A DNA stretch of 64,000 nucleotides. Source: CAVTUU01 sp045804965. GTDB taxonomy: Bacteria > Chloroflexota > Chloroflexia > Thermomicrobiales > UBA6265. The notes beneath the pieces are model-generated. The model was not told the origin of the DNA. It saw nothing but the letters and a program-made list of their open reading frames with translations, and made no database searches. How positions within the stretch are numbered: the stretch's first letter is position 1; each line of letters begins with the position of its first letter. Shown here one piece after another: positions 27,535 through 35,554 of the stretch. Position numbers and translations under genes: made by a program. The stretch spans positions 48,076 through 112,075 of the forward strand of contig JBJMMD010000006.1 of assembly GCA_045804965.1 (NCBI GenBank), written 5' to 3'.

Positions 27535-28332
27535 ATTTGCCTGCTCGACCAGTTCCATAATCCACAACATTTGCCGCGATCGGCGGTCGAATGGAGTGCG
27601 ATCGTAATCGCCAAAAGCCGAAATGGTTTTCAGTCCAGCAACCCGTCCCAGGAGTTCCATCTCTCGCGGGAAGATCATTTGCCAGTCGAGCCGATCCGTG
27701 AATCGTTGCTGGCGGCCGTCCGCATGGTAAATCTCATAGAAGTAATCCGAGTGGCTGAGCTGGGTCGCGGCGTCGTAGCGCTCGGTCGAGAACCGTAAGA
27801 ATTGCGTGATGCCCTGTTCCGGCGCCGCGCGCTCGAGCTCGAGGCGGACAACAGGCGTGCGTTGGGCGTCGAGGAGGTAGTCGAGCGCGGGCGTCAAAAT
27901 GTCGAAGGCAAAGCAGCCGCTCGGCGCGAGATGGCGGCGAACCGATTCCAAACAGGAGATCTGGTCCTCTTGCTGAGGGATGTACATCAGCGAATTGAAG
28001 CCAATCAGAATGACGTCGAATGCCTCGCCGAGCGCAAAATTGACCATGTCGCCGAGGATGAAGTCGATATTCGCGCGCACGGATTCGGGCATCTCCAACT
28101 GCCGGGCGCGGGCCGTTTCAAGCATCGAGGGGCTGTTATCTAACCCGAGCACGTGGAAGTCGGATCCGGATTTGGCGAGCGATGTGGCGATGGGCAAGGT
28201 AATGCGACCGGTGCCGCAGGCGAGATCGAGCACGCGCCTGGCGCCTCGTTCCTCGACGAGCGCATTCCAATAATCGAGATCTCCAGAATAACCTCCAATT
28301 TCCAGATCGTAGAGCCAAGCGTTCTCGTGCAT
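27523..28332 (-). CDS. Class I SAM-dependent methyltransferase
   Basis: A 269-residue protein with motif I VLDLACGTGRITLPIA near residues 35-50, an acidic loop LGLDNSPSMLETARAR, and post-motif FDVILIGFNSLMYI. These are classic Rossmann-methyltransferase elements; the substrate is unknown. ATG 28332 has GAGGGG upstream. It lies 11 bp downstream of the oligoendopeptidase gene on the same strand and is likely cotranscribed with it. Confidence 0.8.
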   Translation of the reverse strand: MHENAWLYDLEIGGYSGDLDYWNALVEERGARRVLDLACGTGRITLPIATSLAKSGSDFHVLGLDNSPSMLETARARQLEMPESVRANIDFILGDMVNFALGEAFDVILIGFNSLMYIPQQEDQISCLESVRRHLAPSGCFAFDILTPALDYLLDAQRTPVVRLELERAAPEQGITQFLRFSTERYDAATQLSHSDYFYEIYHADGRQQRFTDRLDWQMIFPREMELLGRVAGLKTISAFGDYDRTPFDRRSRQMLWIMELVEQANSAT

Positions 28333-28343
28333 CGGTCCCCTCG

Positions 28344-30161
28344 TTAACTGAGCCTAATTCCAGTGAGGGCCGCAAGGCGATCGATATCCGCAGCAATCAA
28401 GGCGAGACTCGAACGCCAAAACTCGACCGACCGTAAGTCGATGCCGAACCGAGCGGCGAGGGAGGCGGCATCGGCCATTCCGGTCAGCGAGAGTAGCTCG
28501 TCGTAGCCCGCCTTGAACGATTCATCGGATTCCAGGTACCGTGCGTAAAGGCCAAGCCCGAAGAGCAGACCAAACATATACGGGAAGTTGTAGAAACCGT
28601 GGCGGGCGTCATAGTAGTGCGATTTGACGGCCCACATGTAAGGATGGAGCGCTGACTGGTCGAGTCCATCGCCATAGGTCTCACGCTGGGACTCGAGCAT
28701 GAGGTTGTTGAAGTCGTCGATTGACAACTCATGCTCTGCCCTCGCGTCGAAGACGCGCGATTCGAACAGAAACCGGCTGCTGATATCGACTACTACTTGG
28801 GCGCTGCCCTGCAAATCAGATTCGAGTATCGAAATCTGTTCCTGGTCGGACGCATTGGCAAGCGCGGCATTGCGGACGATTGTCTCACAGAAGATGCTCG
28901 CGGTTTCGGCAAGCGTTGACGGCGTTCCTTTTTGGAGCGGGGTGCGGTTCGACTCGCAGACGTTGTGATAACCGTGCCCCAGCTCATGGGCAAGCGTGCT
29001 CATCCCGGCATACGACGGCGAAAAGTTATGGAGAATGCGGGATTCTTCGCCCCGAAGCGGCATGCAATAGGCGCCGCCTTCCTTCCCAGGTCGCGGGCCG
29101 GCGTCAACCCACTGTTCACGAAACGCACGGGCGGCGAATTCCGAGAGTTTTTGCGAGTAGCTTCCGAATTGCTCAACGATGAAGCGGGTTGATTCGTCGT
29201 ATCCCCAGCTTTGTGCGCCCTCGCCAATCGGAGCGAAAAGGTCCCACCAGGAGAGTTGCTCCCGTTCAAGCATTTTTGCCTTCAAGCGGAAATAGCGCCG
29301 AAACGACGGAAAGCTCTCACGCGCGGCCGAAAGCATGGCATCGAGGGTTTCGCGATCAATGTGATTTTGGAACAAGGCGAGATCGAGCGCGGAGTCCCAT
29401 TTTCGCCGCTTTAGCAAGGTGATGCTCTCGCCCTTGATGCTATTGAGTGCTGCCGCAAGCGGCGCCGCGTGCTGCTCCCAAGCTGCCATCTCGGCTTCGT
29501 AACCGAGCCGGCGTTTCTCGCCGTCGGGATCATGAGCGAGATTCCGAATCTCGGTCATCGGCAAGGTCGTGGTTTCGCCGTCGAGAACGATCGGAACCAT
29601 AATCTGGGAGGTCACGGTCTGATGAAGCTTTGCCCATGAACTGGCGCCGCTTATGTACAGCTCGGCCGCGAGCTCTTCCTCGGCGGATGACATTTGGTGC
29701 GCGGCCCGGATAGCAGCGAGCTCGATCACGTATGCGTGGTCTCGTGCCGTCTGCGAAAGCGCAAGTAACTTGTCAGGGTTAAGCTTGCCAACCCAGGCGG
29801 TGTACCGCGTCGTCAGCTTGGAATCTCGCATAGCCTGCAACTCGTACTCGCTCAACTTCGCTTGGGCGACATCATCGCGAGAGTTCGTGGAGACGAACGA
29901 ATAGATGTAATTGCCCAGCGTCTCCGCTTGGGCGAGCAGCGCGTTATAGGCTGTCGTGAGTTCGTCGTAGAGGGATGCGACTTTGGCGTCGACTTCGAGG
30001 TCTTTGCCAACGGAGCCGATTTCGTGCATGTCGAAACGCTCGCTCAAGCGATCGATGGCCGCGACGAAGTCCGAAAAGCCCTGCGCGAATTCGGGCGAAG
30101 TGAGACTCGGATAAATAACGGTCATGTCCCATCGGGGCAATGCCGGGGCAATTGTCGACAC
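28344..30161 (-). CDS. pepF: M3 family oligoendopeptidase F-like
   Basis: A 605-residue zinc metallopeptidase. The active site HELGHGYHN (about residue 390) and the third ligand in TLAETASIFCET identify an M3/PepF enzyme that degrades cytoplasmic peptides. The N-terminus starts LPRWDMTVIYPSLTSPEF, matching the usual PepF opening. GTG 30161 is chosen because GAGGAG lies six bases upstream; a longer frame to 30254 adds an Arg-rich extension not seen in the family. It heads a two-gene operon with the methyltransferase. Confidence 0.85.
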   Translation of the reverse strand: MSTIAPALPRWDMTVIYPSLTSPEFAQGFSDFVAAIDRLSERFDMHEIGSVGKDLEVDAKVASLYDELTTAYNALLAQAETLGNYIYSFVSTNSRDDVAQAKLSEYELQAMRDSKLTTRYTAWVGKLNPDKLLALSQTARDHAYVIELAAIRAAHQMSSAEEELAAELYISGASSWAKLHQTVTSQIMVPIVLDGETTTLPMTEIRNLAHDPDGEKRRLGYEAEMAAWEQHAAPLAAALNSIKGESITLLKRRKWDSALDLALFQNHIDRETLDAMLSAARESFPSFRRYFRLKAKMLEREQLSWWDLFAPIGEGAQSWGYDESTRFIVEQFGSYSQKLSEFAARAFREQWVDAGPRPGKEGGAYCMPLRGEESRILHNFSPSYAGMSTLAHELGHGYHNVCESNRTPLQKGTPSTLAETASIFCETIVRNAALANASDQEQISILESDLQGSAQVVVDISSRFLFESRVFDARAEHELSIDDFNNLMLESQRETYGDGLDQSALHPYMWAVKSHYYDARHGFYNFPYMFGLLFGLGLYARYLESDESFKAGYDELLSLTGMADAASLAARFGIDLRSVEFWRSSLALIAADIDRLAALTGIRLS

Positions 30162-30269
30162 GCTCTGCTCCTCTCGTAGCGCGCTCAATTGGAGAATGGC
30201 GAAGTCCGCTCCTTCACGTGAGTTTCGCCGCCTACGGACGGCGGTACTTCGCATTCTGCTCCTGGTTTG

Positions 30270-33200
30270 CTAACCTCCCGCCGCGCCGCTTTCAGGCGTT
30301 TCGGTTGGCGCTGGTTTTGGCGCCTCGGTTGGCGCTGACGTTTCAATTGGCGGCGCCGGAGTCGATGTCGGTTCCGGTTTTTCGGTTGCCGCCATTGTCG
30401 GCGTGTCAGTGGGCGCTTCGGTCGGCCCCGGAGGAGCAGGTGTTGACGTCACAAGATCCAGCGGGCACGTGCCGATACACTGGCGATCGACGGCAAAGTC
30501 GTCGAAATAGATTTCATAGGTTCGGCCTGTTCGCGCTTCGCCGAGCTCCAGCGCCTCGATCTTGACGTTGCCGAGTTGAACGGGATCGCGTCGCACCAGT
30601 TGGGCGTCGTGCCAAATCTCAATCTGACTTGCCGGGCCGTTGACCATGAGGTGAACCTGCAGGCTGTGCCAGACTTCCGATTGAACCTCGTCGATGACGA
30701 CGGGTTGCGCCCCGCCCGCGACTTGGTACGCCAGCTTGTGGTCCGAAGTTAGGAAAACGGTGACGACTGGCTGGTTTCCCTTTGTCTGCAGGGAGAGCAC
30801 GTTTACGGTGTGGTCGTCCTGATGCTGCACATAGTAGCGAACCGAGGCGAAGAGGTTCGGCTCTTCCGCGTTCACTGATTCGCTCGCAAACGACGGTTTG
30901 CCAGGAACCGTATTGGTCCCATTGTTGGCGCTTACCGCGGCGAATACGCCCTGGTCGACCACCTGCTGTTCCAGGCCGAGACCGTCAATCGTCGTCCATT
31001 TGTCGAAGTTCCCGGTTTCGAAATCGTCCGCGAAAGGAAGCGCCGGTGTCGGCGTTGCGCTCACTTCGACCGTCGTGGAGGATGGCGGTTCAGCCGTCGG
31101 TGACGGCATCGGGCTGGTGCCGTCAACGGGCTCGGATTCGACCGGCGGCGCTGCCGCCGATGCGGCCGCCGCCATGCTTGTCACGACGTTCAAGCGCGGA
31201 CGATTCGATGAGGCTTCGCTCGAATTGAAGACGGCCGAATCGCTCGAACTACTGATAATCGCGATCGTGGCGTAGCCGTTGGCGTGGATGAACGGCGTAA
31301 CGTCGAAATGGACCCAGGCGCCATCCGAGAGTGCGCCCTTGTCGTCGTACCCACCGGTGAGGAGCGCGGGTTTTGAGTTCCAAGTGACGGAGCTTTCCGA
31401 CCAAGTGGAACTCGCCGCTTTATACACACGTGGTCCGTTACTCGTGCCGTTGGCCGAGCCGGATGGAATGTAGACCCAAAGCGTTGCGCTCTGCACGTTG
31501 CCGACAAGTCCGCTGACATTGAACTTGAGGAAACTTCGCACGCCGGGATCGCTGCCGCCTTCGGCCCTGAGCTGCGTTGAACTGCCGTAATTCGATGTCG
31601 GGTGCGCCTGTTCGACGCGTGCGTCGACGGTCGTCGAGAAGTTATATGAGAACGTCTGGAGCGGGGTGGTGACAGAAACCGAACTCGTCAGGCCCGACAC
31701 ATTGCCGGCGTCACGCGCTCTGACTCGATAACCGTACGTCTCGGCTTCGTGTGTGCCTGTGTCCTTGAAATACGTCGTTCCGGCGCTGACCGTCGTCAAG
31801 AAGTGATCATCGCGGAAAACGTCGTAACTTACGACCCCGACATCGTCGCTCGAAGGGTTCCAGTCGACGAGCACATCATTCCAGGCGCGCGCGTCGACCT
31901 GAAGATTTGTGGGAACGGTCGGCGGCGAAACGTCGGTCGAGCCGGCCGCCGTCACGATCTCCAGCCGCGGCCAGCGATCATCCGCCTGGCGCGAGAAGGG
32001 AACGAGCGCGTCTGACGATTTGCCGGCAAGCACGAAGCTGAACGTGCCATTGCCGGAGACCCACGGCGTAACATCAAACGAGACCCAAGTGTGGCTCGGG
32101 ATCGCATCGCGGTCGTTGCGGCCGCCGGTTGTTTTGGCGGGCTTGTTGTTCCACGTGATGCCGGTTTCTGACCAACTGTTGGTAGTTTCGTAGACGGCGG
32201 GCCCGTCCGAGGTCCCGCTGGAAGCGTAGATCCAGATCTTGGCGCTGCTAACGGCCCCGGAGAGACCAGAGACGTTGAACTTGAAATAGGACTCAGCAGT
32301 CGAGTTTGGACCGTAGTCTACATTCAGCGTTGTCTGCAAGCCGTAGTTCGAGTTGGGGTACCCGTTCACGACATAGGAGTCGGCCGCCGGGGCAAAGCCC
32401 GGATAGCGCGTCTGCGAGAAGGTAGCGGTGTAGCTCGAATCTGAACCCGGCGTGTCAATTGTGTGCGTTCTCGCGCCGCTATCCGACCAGCTCGCGAATG
32501 TCCAGCCTTGACCGGATTGGTCGAGCTGATTCGGCGCGCTGACCTGCAGGTCGTAACCTTCCCATGAAACGAACGTGTCCGGCGCGGAGATCGCGACGCT
32601 ATTCACGGTCAACCCAAGCCCACTCGGATTGGTGTTCAGCGAGACATTGACTTTGTGCGGGTTGAGATTTTGCGACACCGTCTTCTTCAGCCCGTGGCTG
32701 TCCGTGGCGGTGACCTTGATTTCGAGATAGCTGTTTGTCGCGGCGAGTAAGTCTTCCGGCGCCTTTGTGACGAAGGTGTTGTTACCGGTGACAGGACCGA
32801 GGAATGGGTGTGTATGGGTGCTGTGGTGGAGGATCACAGTCCAGCTCAGCGTCGAAGGGGAGATCGTGCCGTCTTGGGCATCGGTAGCCGTGCCGGAGAG
32901 GGAGATCGTCTCACCAACTCTGAAGAGATGACTCGCTGAAGGACTTGTGATCGTCACCGAAGGCGGCGTATTCCCCGCGTCGATCTTAAGCGTGTCGGTG
33001 TCAGAACCTCCGCGGTTGTCTCGAACCGTCAGCGTCACCGTGCGTAGGCTTGCAGTCGTATAAGTATGCGACGGCTTGCAACTCGTGCTGTGCGAGGAGC
33101 CATCGCCGAAGTTCCAGTCATATGTCAGCGGATCGCCGTCCGGGTCCCTACTTCCCGAGCAGTCGAAACTGACTGTCAGTGGGAGCGCGCCGAAAGTCTT

Positions 33201-34562
33201 GTCCGATTTCGCGTCGGCTACCGGGGCACGATTCGATTGTCCGGTGAAGCGCACGCGGTGGATCGTGCCATCATAAGAGGCGTAGTAGAGCGCTTGCGTC
33301 GAACCATAGGGTCCGAACTCGAGGTGGACAGGGTTGCCGTCCGAAACAAATTCAGTACGGCTGTAGCTACCTGCAGAGCCAGTCAGCCGCCAGATTTTGC
33401 CGCAGCCGTAGTCAGAAAAGAGATACGCGCCATCGTAGGTAGACGGCCATATTCCGTTTGGAACAAAGGCGCCGCCAGCGATCGCAGTGCATCCGCTCGT
33501 ATGGGCATACGAGTAGATCGGGTTCGTCATCCCAGCGGGCTGCGGTCCGCAATCGATGGTTGAGCCTTCGGCGCAGAAACCCTCGCGGACGTTCCAGCCA
33601 TAGTCACGTCCGGCCTGACCGTTGTCGATCTCTTCCCAGATGTTTTGGCCGACATCGTTGATGTAGATCTTTGACGAATTGGGATCGACCGCGAAGCGAA
33701 AGGGATTGCGTAGTCCCCACGCCCAGGTCTCCTGGCATTTGGCCTGGGAGGTCCTGCCGTTGACGTTGCAGCGGCCGCTATCGGAGCCCTGGAACGGGTT
33801 GCCGGCGGGGATGCCGCCGGTTTTGGTGATCCGCAGGACTTTGCCCGTGAGAACGTTTTGCTTGCGGGCGTCCTGGTTGTTGCCGGCGCAATTGCTGGAG
33901 TTATCGATTTGGCAGCCGCCGTCGCCGATCGAAATGTAGAGATACCCGTCGTTGCCGAACTCGATGTCGCCGGCATTGTGGTTGCCGTTCGGCGACGGCA
34001 TGTTGTCGACGAGCACCGTTTCCGAGGAGGGATTGATCAGGTCATTGCTGCCGAGGACAAACCGCGAGAGCCGGTTAACCGGAGCTTGGGGTGTATTGCT
34101 CGGGCAGGAACCAAATTTCTTGAAGGTGTAATCGATGTAGACATAATGATTGGCCGAAAAGCTAGGGTCGACGGCGACGCCGAGCATGCCGCGTTCAAAA
34201 TCGCTGCAAGTCTTACCGGAGATATCGAGGGCAGCAGTCCCAAGGAGGGAACCGTTTTTGTAAATCCGCAGCCGGCCACTCTGGGTGGTAATGAGCATGC
34301 GTTTGTCGGGTGTAAAAGCGAGCGCGGTCGGAGCGGAAACGCTGGTGACTACGACATCTTCGAACTGGCTGGGGAGCGCGTTGGCGCTCGGACCGCGGTT
34401 CAACAGCGAAAGTGCCAGCATCATCGCCGCGAGCGTCGCCGCTTCGAACCCGTGCAGCGGAAGCCGTCGCCACCGAAGCGTCCAATCCGGAACGAGCCGA
34501 ATCCTGCTCTTTCGGCGCTTCCTCCTGCCACCCGCTGTAACCCGGCGGTGAACCACGCTCAT
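30270..34562 (-). CDS. Giant secreted protein: glucose/sorbosone dehydrogenase-like propeller with PKD, FN3 and two DNRLRE modules
   Basis: About 1430 residues from ATG 34562 (GAGGGG upstream). A basic N-terminus and hydrophobic segment (AATLAAMMLALSLL) form a signal peptide with a likely cut after ANA. A PQQ-type sugar dehydrogenase propeller (about 70-445) has LGVAVDPSF, NHNAGDIEFG, VLTGKVLRI and WGLRNPFRFAVDP. Then come a PKD domain (about 445-530, WNFGDGSS), Ig-like repeats, DNRLRE module 1 (about 720-867), FN3 (about 880-967), DNRLRE module 2 (about 974-1127), a Ser/Pro linker, a LamG/concanavalin-like domain (about 1177-1364) and a Thr/Pro stalk to the end. Likely an extracellular carbohydrate-binding oxidoreductase; no sorting signal was seen. 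Confidence 0.75.
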   Translation of the reverse strand: MSVVHRRVTAGGRRKRRKSRIRLVPDWTLRWRRLPLHGFEAATLAAMMLALSLLNRGPSANALPSQFEDVVVTSVSAPTALAFTPDKRMLITTQSGRLRIYKNGSLLGTAALDISGKTCSDFERGMLGVAVDPSFSANHYVYIDYTFKKFGSCPSNTPQAPVNRLSRFVLGSNDLINPSSETVLVDNMPSPNGNHNAGDIEFGNDGYLYISIGDGGCQIDNSSNCAGNNQDARKQNVLTGKVLRITKTGGIPAGNPFQGSDSGRCNVNGRTSQAKCQETWAWGLRNPFRFAVDPNSSKIYINDVGQNIWEEIDNGQAGRDYGWNVREGFCAEGSTIDCGPQPAGMTNPIYSYAHTSGCTAIAGGAFVPNGIWPSTYDGAYLFSDYGCGKIWRLTGSAGSYSRTEFVSDGNPVHLEFGPYGSTQALYYASYDGTIHRVRFTGQSNRAPVADAKSDKTFGALPLTVSFDCSGSRDPDGDPLTYDWNFGDGSSHSTSCKPSHTYTTASLRTVTLTVRDNRGGSDTDTLKIDAGNTPPSVTITSPSASHLFRVGETISLSGTATDAQDGTISPSTLSWTVILHHSTHTHPFLGPVTGNNTFVTKAPEDLLAATNSYLEIKVTATDSHGLKKTVSQNLNPHKVNVSLNTNPSGLGLTVNSVAISAPDTFVSWEGYDLQVSAPNQLDQSGQGWTFASWSDSGARTHTIDTPGSDSSYTATFSQTRYPGFAPAADSYVVNGYPNSNYGLQTTLNVDYGPNSTAESYFKFNVSGLSGAVSSAKIWIYASSGTSDGPAVYETTNSWSETGITWNNKPAKTTGGRNDRDAIPSHTWVSFDVTPWVSGNGTFSFVLAGKSSDALVPFSRQADDRWPRLEIVTAAGSTDVSPPTVPTNLQVDARAWNDVLVDWNPSSDDVGVVSYDVFRDDHFLTTVSAGTTYFKDTGTHEAETYGYRVRARDAGNVSGLTSSVSVTTPLQTFSYNFSTTVDARVEQAHPTSNYGSSTQLRAEGGSDPGVRSFLKFNVSGLVGNVQSATLWVYIPSGSANGTSNGPRVYKAASSTWSESSVTWNSKPALLTGGYDDKGALSDGAWVHFDVTPFIHANGYATIAIISSSSDSAVFNSSEASSNRPRLNVVTSMAAAASAAAPPVESEPVDGTSPMPSPTAEPPSSTTVEVSATPTPALPFADDFETGNFDKWTTIDGLGLEQQVVDQGVFAAVSANNGTNTVPGKPSFASESVNAEEPNLFASVRYYVQHQDDHTVNVLSLQTKGNQPVVTVFLTSDHKLAYQVAGGAQPVVIDEVQSEVWHSLQVHLMVNGPASQIEIWHDAQLVRRDPVQLGNVKIEALELGEARTGRTYEIYFDDFAVDRQCIGTCPLDLVTSTPAPPGPTEAPTDTPTMAATEKPEPTSTPAPPIETSAPTEAPKPAPTETPESGAAGG

Positions 34563-34724
34563 CTTGCCCGCCCCTCGGCGACGACGCCCACGATTCGATG
34601 CATTCATGGCTGGAACTTTGTGACGACTTTGCACCAGTGAACCGCCATCGCGAAATGAGAAGGAAGTAAGGGGGCGACGGTCGCGGTTCGGACTCGCGCT
34701 TCTCTGTCTCGGCGGCTGATTTCG

Positions 34725-35048
34725 CTACGTTTCAGGCTCGATTTTGACGGCAGTGCCGTATGCCACTATTTCGCTCATCGACGAACTGATGGACGATGAG
34801 TCAAAGCGCATCATGACCACCGCGTTCGCGCCGCGCTCCTGCGCATGCGCCACCATCCGTTCGATCGCTTGTGTCCGCGTCTCTTCGAGGAGATGCGTGT
34901 ACTCCTTGATTTCGCCTCCCGCAATCGAGCGCAAGCCTGCCATGATGTTGCCGCCGAGCCCACGGCTGCGAACGACGACTCCGAAGACTTCTCCGAGCGT
35001 CTGAACAACCCGAAAACCGGCAACACGTTCCGTCGTCGCGATCAGCAT
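34725..35048 (-). CDS. YbjQ/UPF0145 family protein
   Basis: A 107-residue protein beginning MLIATTERVAGFRVVQTLGEVFG, with LEETRTQAIERMVAHAQERGANAVV and a C-terminal AYGTAVKIE, all matching the UPF0145 pattern. These small pentameric proteins are described as putative heavy-metal-binding; the function is not proven. The second ATG at 35048 is used because GGAGG then has a five-base spacer. It stands alone between the giant secreted protein and a repeat-rich intergenic stretch. Confidence 0.8.
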   Translation of the reverse strand: MLIATTERVAGFRVVQTLGEVFGVVVRSRGLGGNIMAGLRSIAGGEIKEYTHLLEETRTQAIERMVAHAQERGANAVVMMRFDSSSISSSMSEIVAYGTAVKIEPET

Positions 35049-35069
35049 CATCGCCTCCACGCTTGCCAA

Positions 35070-35554
35070 ATGACTGAGAACCGGATCATACCCGATCGCG
35101 CTGTCCAGCTGGCACTTGGTTTTTCATGTCACGCCCGCCACTCCGTCTCGCTGCTCAGGTGAGGCAGCTGGCTCTTCCAATCATTGGCTTTGGCCAGGGA
35201 GAGATTCTTTGCTCCGCTCAGAATGACGGACCGGGCGGCGCTCGGAATGACGGTGGGAGCGCACAACGTGCGGGTGGGGGAGGGCTCAAGCTGACGGAGC
35301 GTGGGTGCTCGGAATGACGCAGAGTGGCGCGCAGAATGGCGAGAGGCGGGATTCAGAGTCAGTGACGATTTGCCTATTCTCGCGACGGTAACCCTTCGGC
35401 AATAGTTGGGAGGCAGTAACGGGGCAGGGGGTGTTCATTTGTGGGCACTCGTTTTCCCCGTATGCCTACAAAGAGTTGTTCCCCGCGCTGGCACTCCGCA
35501 TTCCTGCGCAACTTCAGATCTGCCGGAGCTGCCCAGAACGCACACAGGAGCACC
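35070..35554 (+). other. Intergenic region with several REP-like motifs
   Basis: There is no gene. At least three degenerate elements occur in tandem: TTTGCTCCGCTCAGAATGACGG (about 35208-35229), GCGCTCGGAATGACGG (about 35239-35254) and GTGCTCGGAATGACG (about 35305-35319). Their common core is GCTC(A/G)GAATGACG. They resemble degenerate repetitive elements also present at 6.9 and 26.7 kb. Confidence 0.5.
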
